Positions 53,159-61,724 of a stretch of 64,000 bases of DNA are shown here, in pieces. Origin of the DNA: Mycobacterium adipatum (lineage in GTDB: Bacteria; Actinomycetota; Actinomycetes; Mycobacteriales; Mycobacteriaceae); the NCBI RefSeq assembly GCF_001644575.1, contig NZ_CP015596.1:1612001-1676000 (forward strand). The letters run 5' to 3'. Every line of letters starts with the position of its first letter. Within the stretch, counting starts at the first letter, position 1. The position numbers were made by a program, and so were the translations under genes. The notes under the pieces were generated by a model. The model saw only the letters and a program-made list of their open reading frames with translations, was not told where the DNA came from and did no database searches.

Positions 53159-54166
53159 ATGGGTGCATACGGTGAGGTGCTGGGCAGCACGTCCAGTATC
53201 GAAACCCGGGCGCACGAGATGCTGGATGCGCTCGGCGCCAAGGCCGCATCGTCGGCGTCGGCGATCAGTCTGTGGGATCCGATCCGCCGCTGCCATGTCG
53301 CGGTGGCCAACCACGGGTATCCCGATGCGGTGATGGACCACCTGAACACCTGGTTCATCGAGCACGATCCGCTGTTCGAGACCATGCGGGCGCGCGGGCT
53401 CGGGGCGCTGCGGTGGCGGGACTTCCCCGAGTACCGCGACACCTATTCGGTACAAGGCGTTTTCGCGCCGGCCGGTTTCGACGAGGGACTGTCCGCACGG
53501 CTGGTCACCGCCGACGGCACTTATGCCGGCACCATCCACGTGAACTGTGACGACGCGCGCTATCCCAGTGATGACGATGTGGGCGAGATCAATTCGCTGC
53601 GGGCCCAGATGGCCGAGCATCTGGATTTCTCGGTGCGGCCCCGGATGGTCGCCGACTTGCTGGCGCCCCAGGCCCAGGCGTGGGCGGTGGACGCGGGTGG
53701 CCGTGCCCATCTGCTGAGCCTTGGTGACACCTTCGATCGGCCGATCGACCGAGATCTGGTGGCCGATATGGCCCTGGCGGCCCACGCTGCCGGGCTGGCC
53801 TTCCGGCCCGAGGCGACCCGCTGGAACGACGGCAGCGGCTGGCTGCACGTCCGCCACATCGCCACCGCCCCGCGCTACCGCCACGACAGCCTGGACGCGG
53901 TGATACTCGTCACCGCCGACCCGTTACCGTTCGCCATCACCCCGCGCGAACTCGACGCGCTCACGTTGGCGATCCAGGGTCTGACGAACAATCAGATAGC
54001 GGCCCGGCTGTTCATCAGCGTCCGCACCGCCGGTCATCACTTGGAAAGTGCGATGGCCAAGCTGGGTGCGGGAAACCGGGCGGCCTGTGTGTCGCAGGCG
54101 GTCGCGTGGGGTCTGGTGTCCGGCAAGCTGCTGGCCGGGAATGAAGCGGCCGCCCGCAGCGCTTAG
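53159..54166 (+). CDS. GAF-LuxR-type regulator beside the urease operon
   Basis: 335 residues from ATG 53159. An N-terminal GAF-like sensor (about 20-190; ASAISLWDPIRRCHVAVANHGYP) and a C-terminal LuxR HTH (ITPRELDALTLAIQGLTNNQIAARLFISVRTAGHHLESAMAKLGAGNRA). Divergent from urtA-ureABCGDEF with a palindrome between; the probable regulator of that operon, signal unknown. The OYE gene starts 6 nt after it and may be co-transcribed. Confidence 0.85.
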   Translation: MGAYGEVLGSTSSIETRAHEMLDALGAKAASSASAISLWDPIRRCHVAVANHGYPDAVMDHLNTWFIEHDPLFETMRARGLGALRWRDFPEYRDTYSVQGVFAPAGFDEGLSARLVTADGTYAGTIHVNCDDARYPSDDDVGEINSLRAQMAEHLDFSVRPRMVADLLAPQAQAWAVDAGGRAHLLSLGDTFDRPIDRDLVADMALAAHAAGLAFRPEATRWNDGSGWLHVRHIATAPRYRHDSLDAVILVTADPLPFAITPRELDALTLAIQGLTNNQIAARLFISVRTAGHHLESAMAKLGAGNRAACVSQAVAWGLVSGKLLAGNEAAARSA

Positions 54167-54172
54167 ACCAGG

Positions 54173-55288
54173 GTGACCGAACCTGCCTTCCGCCTCGCGC
54201 CCGATGCCACTCTGCTAACGCCGCTGCGCGTCGGCGCGACAGCGGCCGCCAACCGGATCTTCATGGCGCCGCTGACCCGCTCGCGGGCTCAAAGTGACGG
54301 CACCCCATCGGATCTGGCCGCCGAGTACTACTCGCAGCGGGCCGGTGCGGGCATCATCATCAGCGAGGCCACCGCCGTCTGTGAGCAGGCCAACGGTGCG
54401 TACATGAACACGCCGGGCATCTACACCGACCGCCACCAGGCGGTGTGGGCGGAGATCGCGTCGGCGGTGCACGCCAAGGGCGGCAAGATGTTCGTCCAGC
54501 TCTGGCATGTCGGCCGGATGGCCCACCCAGAGATCAGCGGGTTCGACGTCGTCGCGCCGTCCGCCATCGCCGCCGACGCGGTGACCCACACCCCGTCGGG
54601 TAAGCAGCAGCTCACGGTGCCGCGGGCGCTGCGGATCGACGAGATCGAGTCCATCGTCGGGCAGTTCCGCGCGGCCGCCCGGCGCGCCGTCGACGCCGGT
54701 ATGGACGGGGTGGAGATCCACTCCGCCAACGGCTACCTGCTGCACGAATTCCTCTCCGACGTCGTCAACGTCCGCACCGACGGCTACGGCGGCTCCCCGC
54801 AGAACCGGGCCCGGTTCACCGCCGAGGTCGTGGAGGCCGTCGCCGCCGAGATCGGCGCCGACCGGGTCGGGGTGCGGATCTCGCCCGGCGGTTCCGCCGG
54901 CGACATGCAGGAGAACGACACGGTCAGCGCCTACGAGGCGCTGCTGAACCGGATCGCCGGGCTGCAGATCGCCTACCTGCACGTGCTGATCGACCCGTCG
55001 AGCCAGACCTTCGGTGCGCTGCGGGCCCTGTGGAGCGGCACCCTGGTGCTCAACACCGGCCGCGACACCGGCACCGACTTCTGCCAGCTGGAGAGCCTGG
55101 CCGACTGGGGTGCCGCCAGCGCGGTCGCGGTGGGCCGCACCTGGTTGGCCAACCCCGATCTGATCGACCGGCTGGTGCTCGGGGCGGAGCTCAACGAGCC
55201 CGATGTCAGCACCTTCTACGCCTCCGGACCGGCGGGGTATATCGACTATCCGACGCTCGACGAGTTGGCCGAACCGCAGACGGCCTGA
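54173..55288 (+). CDS. Old Yellow Enzyme family alkene reductase
   Basis: 371 residues from GTG 54173. FMN TIM barrel: RIFMAPLTRSRAQSDGTPSDLAAEYYSQRAG, QLWHVGRMAHPE, HSANGYLLHEFLS with the substrate-binding H-x2-N pair, and GGSPQNRARF. NADPH-dependent reduction of activated C=C bonds, as in NemA-type enzymes. Transcribed with the LuxR-type gene. Confidence 0.93.
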   Translation: MTEPAFRLAPDATLLTPLRVGATAAANRIFMAPLTRSRAQSDGTPSDLAAEYYSQRAGAGIIISEATAVCEQANGAYMNTPGIYTDRHQAVWAEIASAVHAKGGKMFVQLWHVGRMAHPEISGFDVVAPSAIAADAVTHTPSGKQQLTVPRALRIDEIESIVGQFRAAARRAVDAGMDGVEIHSANGYLLHEFLSDVVNVRTDGYGGSPQNRARFTAEVVEAVAAEIGADRVGVRISPGGSAGDMQENDTVSAYEALLNRIAGLQIAYLHVLIDPSSQTFGALRALWSGTLVLNTGRDTGTDFCQLESLADWGAASAVAVGRTWLANPDLIDRLVLGAELNEPDVSTFYASGPAGYIDYPTLDELAEPQTA

Positions 55289-55333
55289 AACGAGGCGGGC
55301 GCTGTCTGCCGCGAGTTCCTACTCTTTGTGTTC

Positions 55334-56224
55334 ATGGGACCGATTCACCACGTCGTAGGTGGGCAGCTTGACATCGCGTACGAACGCGCGGGCAAGCAGG
55401 GAGGTTGGCCGGTAGTACTCCTCCACGGCTTCCCGTACGACCCGCGCTGCTACGACGAGGTGGTCGACATTCTCAGTGCGAATGATGCCGACGTCGTGGT
55501 TCCCTACATGCGCGGATATGGAAGCACCCGCTACCTCAACCCCGACACGATCCGGTCCGGGCAGCAGACAGCATTCGCGCAAGACCTTCGCGACCTGTTA
55601 GACGGTCTCGGCCTGGCGAAACCAATCGTGGCCGGATTCGACTGGGGAGGCCGGGCTGCATGCGTTGGCTCGATGCTCTGGCCCGAGCTCATCGGCGGAC
55701 TCGTCTCGGTCTCCGGCTACAACGTGCACGACATCGCGACCATGTCGACCACTCCTGAGGCGCCTGCTTTGGAAAGCCGCAGTTGGTATCAGTGGTACTT
55801 CCACAGCGAACGAGGGCGGGCCGGCCTTGCTCGCTACCGTCGAGAACTGGCGAGACAGCTCTGGAGTGAATGGTCGCCAACGTGGGCGGTGTCGGAAAGT
55901 ACCTTCAATGCCTCCGCCGAATCCTTTGACAATCCGGATTTCGTCGACACGGTCATCCACTCATACCGGCATCGCTTCGGTCTGATTGCGGGCGATCCGG
56001 TGCACGAGGCGAATGAGCGAATCGTCGCCGCGCAAGAGCCGATCTCGGTGCCAACCGTGGTCCTCGACGCGGCCTGCGACCCGTTGGATGAGCCCCAGAG
56101 TCGCGAGTTTCACTCGTTGCACTTCTCAAATCTCATCGACTATCGCATTGTTCAGACTGGCCATAACGCCCCCCAAGAGGACCCGGCTGCCTTCGCTGAC
56201 GCAATCGAAACGCTTCGCCAATAA
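55334..56224 (+). CDS. Alpha/beta hydrolase, epoxide-hydrolase-like
   Basis: 296 residues from ATG 55334, alternatively GTG 55328. Oxyanion motif LLHGFPYDPRCYDE, nucleophile elbow AGFDWGG with Asp, as in epoxide hydrolases and haloalkane dehalogenases rather than Ser esterases, acid region LDAACDPLDEP and His in TGHNAPQEDP. Codons are visibly less GC-rich at third positions than in the flanking genes (for example GCT TTG GAA AGC), suggesting recent acquisition. Substrate unknown. Confidence 0.85.
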   Translation: MGPIHHVVGGQLDIAYERAGKQGGWPVVLLHGFPYDPRCYDEVVDILSANDADVVVPYMRGYGSTRYLNPDTIRSGQQTAFAQDLRDLLDGLGLAKPIVAGFDWGGRAACVGSMLWPELIGGLVSVSGYNVHDIATMSTTPEAPALESRSWYQWYFHSERGRAGLARYRRELARQLWSEWSPTWAVSESTFNASAESFDNPDFVDTVIHSYRHRFGLIAGDPVHEANERIVAAQEPISVPTVVLDAACDPLDEPQSREFHSLHFSNLIDYRIVQTGHNAPQEDPAAFADAIETLRQ

Positions 56225-56260
56225 CTCCCCCCTTCGCGCAGGGCCGCTGAGCGGACGCCC

Positions 56261-56276
56261 AACCAACAGGTTGGTT
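56261..56276. promoter_or_regulatory. Palindromic operator before fadAB
   Basis: AACCAACAGGTTGGTT: perfect 7-bp arms with a 2-nt spacer, 83-98 nt before the fadA start and just upstream of a TAGGCT -10 candidate (56288-56293). Probable TetR-type fatty-acid regulator site; no fad regulator gene is adjacent. Confidence 0.6.
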
Positions 56277-56358
56277 TGCGACTTTGCTAGGCTGCGCTCT
56301 CAGTGGACCACCATCCTCCGGGGCGTCCCCTGTCACCCACCCGAAAGGGAACAACAAC

Positions 56359-57570
56359 ATGTCCGAAGATGCCTTCATCTATGAGGCAATCCGCACGCCG
56401 CGCGGTAAGCAGCGCGGTGGCGCTCTCAACGAGATCAAGCCGGTCAGGCTGGTCGTCGGTCTGATCGACGAGCTCCGCTCGCGCTTCCCGGACCTGGACG
56501 AGAACCTGATCAGCGACCTGATCCTCGGCGTCGTCTCGCCGGTCGGCGATCAGGGCGGCGATATCGCCCGGACCGCAGGCCTGGTCGCCGGGCTGCCCGA
56601 GACCACCGGCGGGTTCCAGCTCAACCGCTTCTGCGCATCGGGCCTGGAGGCCGTCAACCTGGCCGCGCAGAAGGTGCGCTCCGGCTGGGATGACCTGGTG
56701 CTCGCCGGCGGTGTGGAGTCGATGAGCCGGGTGCCGATGGGCTCCGACGGCGGCGCATGGGCCGGGGACCCCGACACCAACTACCGCGTCGGTTTCGTGC
56801 CGCAGGGCATCGGCGCCGACCTGATCGCCACCATCGAGGGCTTCTCGCGCGAGGATGTCGACGCCTACGCGGCCCGCTCGCAGGAACGTGCGGCGGCGGC
56901 CTGGTCCGGCGGGTACTTCGCGAAGTCCGTGGTGCCGGTCCGGGACCAGAACGGCCTTGTGGTGCTCGACCATGACGAGCACATGCGTCCCGGTTCGACC
57001 GTGGAGAGCCTGGGCAAGCTGAAGACCGCGTTCGACGGTATCGGCGCCATGGGCGGCTTCGATGACGTGGCGCTGCAGAAGTACCACTATGTGGAGAAGA
57101 TCAACCACGTGCACACCGGCGGCAACAGCTCGGGCATCGTCGACGGCGCCGCCCTGGTGCTCATCGGCTCGGAAAAAGCGGGACAGTCGCAGGGCCTGAC
57201 CCCGCGCGCCCGCATCGTGGCGACCGCCACCAGTGGCGCCGATCCGGTCATCATGCTGACCGGCCCGACCCCGGCCACCCGCAAGGTGCTCGACCGTGCC
57301 GGGCTGACCGTGGACGATATCGACCTGTTCGAGCTGAACGAGGCGTTCGCCTCGGTGGTGATGAAGTTCCAGAAGGATCTGGGCATCCCCGACGAGAAGC
57401 TCAACGTCAACGGTGGCGCCATCGCGATGGGCCACCCGCTGGGCGCCACCGGCGCCATGATCACCGGAACCATGGTCGACGAGCTGGAGCGCCGCGGCGC
57501 TCGGCGTGCCCTGATCACGCTGTGCGTGGGCGGCGGCATGGGCGTGGCCACCATCATCGAGAGGGTCTGA
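56359..57570 (+). CDS. fadA: Acetyl-CoA acyltransferase (thiolase) FadA
   Basis: 403 residues from ATG 56359 (same length as Rv0859), with GAAAGGGA upstream. Catalytic Cys92 in [34 protein letters not shown] with His and LCVGGGMG with the second Cys. It cleaves 3-ketoacyl-CoA in the last step of beta-oxidation, forming the trifunctional complex with FadB, 4 nt downstream. Confidence 0.96.
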   Translation: MSEDAFIYEAIRTPRGKQRGGALNEIKPVRLVVGLIDELRSRFPDLDENLISDLILGVVSPVGDQGGDIARTAGLVAGLPETTGGFQLNRFCASGLEAVNLAAQKVRSGWDDLVLAGGVESMSRVPMGSDGGAWAGDPDTNYRVGFVPQGIGADLIATIEGFSREDVDAYAARSQERAAAAWSGGYFAKSVVPVRDQNGLVVLDHDEHMRPGSTVESLGKLKTAFDGIGAMGGFDDVALQKYHYVEKINHVHTGGNSSGIVDGAALVLIGSEKAGQSQGLTPRARIVATATSGADPVIMLTGPTPATRKVLDRAGLTVDDIDLFELNEAFASVVMKFQKDLGIPDEKLNVNGGAIAMGHPLGATGAMITGTMVDELERRGARRALITLCVGGGMGVATIIERV

Positions 57571-57574
57571 ACCA

Positions 57575-59722
57575 ATGGCTGAGAACACGATTCAGTGGGA
57601 CCAGGATGCCGACGGCATCGTCACCCTGACGCTGGACGACCCCACCGGTTCGGCCAACGTGATGAACGAGCACTACAAGGAATCCATGCACAACGCCGTC
57701 GAACGGCTTGTGGCGGAGAAGGATTCGATCACCGGCGTGGTGATCGCCAGCGCGAAGAAGACCTTCTTCGCCGGTGGTGACCTCAAGGGCATGATCAACA
57801 TCGGCCCCGACGACGCCCAGCAGGCGTTCGACGAAGTCGAGTTCATCAAGGCCGACCTGCGCAAGCTGGAGACCCTGGGCAAGCCCGTCGTCGCGGCCAT
57901 CAACGGTGCCGCGCTCGGCGGTGGCCTGGAAATCGCGCTGGCCACCCACCACCGCATCGCCGCCGACGCCAAGGGAGTCGTCATCGGCCTGCCCGAGGTC
58001 ACCCTGGGCCTGCTGCCCGGCGGTGGCGGCGTCGCCCGCAGCGTGCGGATGTTCGGTATCCAAAAGGCGTTCATGGAGATCCTGAGCCAGGGCACCCGGT
58101 TCAGCCCCGCCAAGGCCAAGGAGATCGGCCTGGTCGACGAGCTCGTGAAGTCCGTCGACGAGCTCATCCCCGCCGCCAAGAAGTGGATCAAGGACAACCC
58201 CGAGGCCGGCGTTCAGCCGTGGGATGTCAAGGGCTACAAGATGCCCGGGGGCACCCCGGCCAGCCCCGGCCTGGCCGGCATCCTGCCGTCCTTCCCGGCG
58301 CTGCTGAAGAAGCAGCTCAAGGGTGCGCCGATGCCCGCCCCGCGGGCCATCCTGAACGCGGCCGTCGAGGGCGCGCAGGTCGACTTCGACACCGCCTCGC
58401 GCATCGAGAGCCGCTACTTCACCCAGCTGGTCACCGGCCAGGTCGCCAAGAACATGATCCAGGCGTTCTTCCTGGACCTGCAGGCGATCAACGGCGGTGC
58501 CTCGCGGCCCGAGGGCATCGCGCCGGTGCCGATCCGCAAGATCGGTGTGCTGGGTGCGGGCATGATGGGCGCCGGTATCGCCTACGTGTCGGCCAGGGCC
58601 GGCTACGACGTCGTGCTCAAGGACGTCACGATCGAAGCCGCCCAGAAGGGCAAGGCCTACTCGGAGGGCATCGAGGCCAAGGCGCTCAAGCGTGGCAAGA
58701 CCACCCAGGAGAAGAGCGACGCGCTACTGGCCAAGATCACCCCGACCGCGGATCCCGCCGATCTCAAGGGTGTCGACTTCGTGATCGAGGCTGTCTTCGA
58801 GTCCCAGGAACTCAAGCACAAGGTGTTCCAGGAGATCGAGGACATCGTCGAGCCCAACGCGATCCTCGGCTCGAACACCTCCACGCTGCCGATCACCGGT
58901 CTGGCGACCGGGGTGAAGCGCCAGGAGGACTTCATCGGGATCCACTTCTTCAGCCCCGTGGACAAGATGCCGCTGGTGGAGATCATCAAGGGCGAGAAGA
59001 CCTCTGACGAGGCGCTGGCCCGGGTGTTCGACTACACCCTGGCGATCAAGAAGACCCCGATCGTGGTCAACGACAGCCGTGGCTTCTTCACCAGCCGCGT
59101 CATCGGCACCTTCGTCAACGAGGCGCTGGCCATGCTGGGTGAGGGTGTCGAGCCCGCCACCATCGAGCAGGCCGGTGCGCAGGCCGGTTACCCGGCCGCA
59201 CCGCTGCAGCTCTCCGATGAGCTCAACCTGGAGCTCATGCACAAGATCGCGGTCGCGACCAAGGAAGGCGTCGAGGCGGCCGGTGGCACCCACGTGCCGC
59301 ACCCGGCCGAGGCGGTCGTCGAGAAGATGATCGAGATCGGCCGGCCCTCGCGCCTGAAGGGTGCCGGGTTCTACGAGTACGTCGACGGCAAGCGCACCGG
59401 GCTGTGGCCGGGACTGAAGGAAACCTTCAACTCGGGAACCACCGAGATCCCGCTGCAGGACGCCATCGACCGCATGCTGTTCGCCGAGGCGCTGGAGACC
59501 CAGAAGTGCCTCGACGAGGGCGTGCTCACCTCGACCGCCGATGCGAACATCGGGTCCATCATGGGTATCGGCTTCCCGCCGTACACCGGTGGCTCGGCGC
59601 AGTTCATCGTCGGCTACGAGGGCCCGCACGGTGTCGGCAAGGCTGCCTTTGTGGCCCGCGCCAAGGAACTGGCCGCCCGCTACGGCGACCGCTTCAACCC
59701 GCCCGCCTCGCTGGAGGCGTAG
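57575..59722 (+). CDS. fadB: Fatty-acid oxidation complex alpha subunit FadB
   Basis: 715 residues. N-terminal enoyl-CoA hydratase domain (AAINGAALGGGLEIALATHHRIAA, LPEVTLGLLPGGGGV) and C-terminal 3-hydroxyacyl-CoA dehydrogenase (IGVLGAGMMGAGIAYVSARAG, GSNTSTLPIT, GIHFFSPVDKMPLVEII). Carries out hydration and oxidation before FadA thiolysis. Rv0860 homologue. Hairpin terminator follows. Confidence 0.97.
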   Translation: MAENTIQWDQDADGIVTLTLDDPTGSANVMNEHYKESMHNAVERLVAEKDSITGVVIASAKKTFFAGGDLKGMINIGPDDAQQAFDEVEFIKADLRKLETLGKPVVAAINGAALGGGLEIALATHHRIAADAKGVVIGLPEVTLGLLPGGGGVARSVRMFGIQKAFMEILSQGTRFSPAKAKEIGLVDELVKSVDELIPAAKKWIKDNPEAGVQPWDVKGYKMPGGTPASPGLAGILPSFPALLKKQLKGAPMPAPRAILNAAVEGAQVDFDTASRIESRYFTQLVTGQVAKNMIQAFFLDLQAINGGASRPEGIAPVPIRKIGVLGAGMMGAGIAYVSARAGYDVVLKDVTIEAAQKGKAYSEGIEAKALKRGKTTQEKSDALLAKITPTADPADLKGVDFVIEAVFESQELKHKVFQEIEDIVEPNAILGSNTSTLPITGLATGVKRQEDFIGIHFFSPVDKMPLVEIIKGEKTSDEALARVFDYTLAIKKTPIVVNDSRGFFTSRVIGTFVNEALAMLGEGVEPATIEQAGAQAGYPAAPLQLSDELNLELMHKIAVATKEGVEAAGGTHVPHPAEAVVEKMIEIGRPSRLKGAGFYEYVDGKRTGLWPGLKETFNSGTTEIPLQDAIDRMLFAEALETQKCLDEGVLTSTADANIGSIMGIGFPPYTGGSAQFIVGYEGPHGVGKAAFVARAKELAARYGDRFNPPASLEA

Positions 59723-59734
59723 CCCGATAAGCCC

Positions 59735-59770
59735 AAGAACCCCCGGTCCCTCGAAGGCCGGGGGTTTCTT
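59735..59770 (+). terminator. fadAB terminator
   Basis: AAGAACCCCCGG (59735-59746) pairs with CCGGGGGTTTCTT (59758-59770) around an 11-nt loop, and the 3' arm ends T-rich (TTTCTT). Starts 12 nt after the fadB stop. Confidence 0.75.
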
Positions 59771-59904
59771 GCGCTCGAGGACCGGTCCGGTGGCACGCCG
59801 TGCGCCAGCCCGTTGGCGGTGTGCACGCCCGCGGCGAGTTCGAGGAGGATGCGAAACGGCCCGCGTCTCTTCGTCATGCTGTCGACGATGCCCCGGCCCG
59901 GCGG

Positions 59905-59942
59905 TATCGAACAGTGGCCCTAGTGCCGCTGTTCGATAAGAT
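59905..59942 (+). promoter_or_regulatory. Inverted repeat and leaderless promoter of AraC-type gene
   Basis: TATCGAACAG (59905-59914) and CTGTTCGATA (59929-59938), perfect 10-bp arms with a 14-nt spacer. The right arm runs into TAAGAT (59937-59942), 6 nt before ATG 59949. Probable autoregulatory site. The rest of 59771-59904 holds no gene I can support. Confidence 0.6.
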
Positions 59943-59948
59943 AGTGAC

Positions 59949-60911
59949 ATGCATACCGTGGCGATCCTCGCCTATGACGGGATGTCCGGCTTCGAATCGG
60001 GCCTGGCCGCGGAGATCTTCGGAATGGCCGAACTACCGGGACCGTTCTCCGCCGGGGTCGCCCCGCCCGGTTACGCGGTGAAGTTGTGCTCGGAGCAGCC
60101 GGAGATCCGAATGCTCGGCGGAGCGGTGGTGCGCACCGCCTACGGGCTCGCCGACCTCGCGGCCGCGGACACCGTGCTGATTCCCAGCGTGCGCGATGTC
60201 GAGCAGTCGCCGTCCGCCGAACTCATCGAGGCCATCAGGGTCGCAGATCGCCGTGGCGCGCGGCTGGTGTCGATCTGTTCGGGCGCGTTCGCTTTGGCCG
60301 CCGCCGGGGTGCTCGACGGCCGCTCGGCCACCACCCACTGGATCTATGCCGACGCGCTGTCCCGGCGGTACCCCGAGATCGACGTCGATCCCGCGCCGCT
60401 CTACGTCGACAGTGGCCGGGTGCTCACCAGCGCCGGGTGTGCCGCGGGTCTCGATCTCTGTCTGCACATCGTGCGCTCCGATCATGGTGTGCGGGTGGCC
60501 AATGACGTGGCCCGCCGGCTGGTGATCTCTCCGCACCGCGCCGGCGGGCAAGCGCAGTACATCGATTCGCCGGTGCCCGAGGTGACCGCCGACGGACGGA
60601 TTGCCGCCGGAATGGCCTGGGCGCTCCAACATCTCGACTCGCCGATCTCCCTGGACGAGTTGGCCACGCGGTCGGCGATGTCGCGACGCAGCTACCTGCG
60701 GCAGTTCGCCAAGGCCACCGGCAGCACACCGATCAAATGGCTCATCGAGCAACGTGTCCAGGCCAGCCTGGCGTTGCTGGAGTCCTCGGATCTGCCGATC
60801 GAGCAGATCGCCGCGCGGGTCGGGTTCGAGTCCCCGGTGACCTTTCGGCATCACTTCGTCAAGCAGATGCACACCACGCCGAGTGACTACCGCAGTTGCT
60901 TCACCGGATAG
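59949..60911 (+). CDS. GlxA-type AraC regulator with DJ-1/PfpI domain
   Basis: 320 residues. N-terminal class-I glutamine-amidotransferase-like (DJ-1/PfpI) domain, residues about 1-180: HTVAILAYDGMSGFESGLAAEIFG, RLVSICSGAFALAAAGVLDG with the nucleophile-elbow Cys. C-terminal AraC double HTH: ISLDELATRSAMSRRSYLRQFAKATGSTPIKWLIEQRV and IEQIAARVGFESPVTFRHHF. Likely an activator responding to a small nitrogenous or carbonyl ligand. Leaderless promoter. Confidence 0.92.
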   Translation: MHTVAILAYDGMSGFESGLAAEIFGMAELPGPFSAGVAPPGYAVKLCSEQPEIRMLGGAVVRTAYGLADLAAADTVLIPSVRDVEQSPSAELIEAIRVADRRGARLVSICSGAFALAAAGVLDGRSATTHWIYADALSRRYPEIDVDPAPLYVDSGRVLTSAGCAAGLDLCLHIVRSDHGVRVANDVARRLVISPHRAGGQAQYIDSPVPEVTADGRIAAGMAWALQHLDSPISLDELATRSAMSRRSYLRQFAKATGSTPIKWLIEQRVQASLALLESSDLPIEQIAARVGFESPVTFRHHFVKQMHTTPSDYRSCFTG

Positions 60912-60935
60912 GCCGGCCCGGTCCGCGGCGGTGTG

Positions 60936-60954
60936 TCTTCATCAAATCTTCATC
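60936..60954 (+). promoter_or_regulatory. OmpR-type response-regulator box before DUF305 gene
   Basis: TCTTCATC-AAA-TCTTCATC, a perfect 8-bp direct repeat with an 11-bp period, about 94 nt before the DUF305 lipoprotein start. Typical of winged-helix response regulators such as the one at 62879-63625. Confidence 0.6.
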
Positions 60955-61047
60955 GGAAGTCGAAGGGACCCATATTCGCGGCGGCGACGCTGGTGGGAGG
61001 TGAGAGCGCTCGCCATGTCAGTGATGATCGTGAAAAGGGGATGTGCA

Positions 61048-61719
61048 ATGCAGCACCAACGATGCGTGTACTCGGTTGCGACGCTTGCCGCGTCGATGCT
61101 GGTTCTGAGCGCCTGTTCGGGCACGGCGACCGAGAACGCGACGTCGTCGGTCACCACCTCGGTGTCGACCTCGGCGGCCGCTACCGGCGCCCAGGGCACG
61201 CACAATGACGCCGACGTGGCATTCGCCCAAGGCATGATCCCGCATCACGAGCAGGCAATCGAGATGAGCGACATGCTGATCGGCAAGCAGGGGGTCGATC
61301 CCGCGGTGGTGTCTCTTGCGAACCGCATCAAGGCGGCTCAAGGTCCCGAGATCACGCAGATGCGGGATTGGTTGCAGCAGTGGGGGGTCGGGTTGGCGCC
61401 GGGCGGCGCGGACATGCCCGGGCACACTATGCCGGGGCATGACATGTCCGGTGGAGACGGCATGGGCGATATGCCCGGTATGGGTGGCGGTCACGGGATG
61501 ATGTCGGAGGCCGATATGGCTGCGCTTCAGAACGCTGAGGGAGCCGCCGCCGGCCGGCTCTTCCTGGAGCAGATGATCGAGCACCACGAAGGCGCAATCA
61601 CCATGGCCGAACAAGAGATCGGCGAGGGTCGGTTCCCGGCGGCGATCGACATGGCGCGCAATATCGTGTCTTCTCAGCAGGCCGAGATCGAGGAGATGCG
61701 GGCGCTGCTGAACAAGTAA
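61048..61719 (+). CDS. DUF305 Met/His-rich lipoprotein
   Basis: 223 residues from ATG 61048, with AAAAGGGG about 9 nt upstream. Lipobox LSAC (Cys23), Ser/Thr linker, then two DUF305 four-helix units with AQGMIPHHEQAIEMSDM and LEQMIEHHEGAITMAEQEI. Between them lies a stretch of MPGH, HDM, GMGDMPGM and GHGMM repeats resembling copper-binding Met/His motifs. Probable extracytoplasmic copper or silver buffer. Convergent with the sensor kinase (5 nt). An in-frame start at 61015 is possible. Confidence 0.88.
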   Translation: MQHQRCVYSVATLAASMLVLSACSGTATENATSSVTTSVSTSAAATGAQGTHNDADVAFAQGMIPHHEQAIEMSDMLIGKQGVDPAVVSLANRIKAAQGPEITQMRDWLQQWGVGLAPGGADMPGHTMPGHDMSGGDGMGDMPGMGGGHGMMSEADMAALQNAEGAAAGRLFLEQMIEHHEGAITMAEQEIGEGRFPAAIDMARNIVSSQQAEIEEMRALLNK

Positions 61720-61724
61720 GGCGC

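Noticed and set aside
59771..59904. Possible small gene between fadB terminator and AraC gene
   Set aside because: Open frames here are short, lack promoters or ribosome sites and show no recognisable product.
59905..59938. Possible second LexA box (TCGAAC...GTTCGA)
   Set aside because: The half-sites are separated by 18 nt instead of 4, so it does not fit the LexA consensus.
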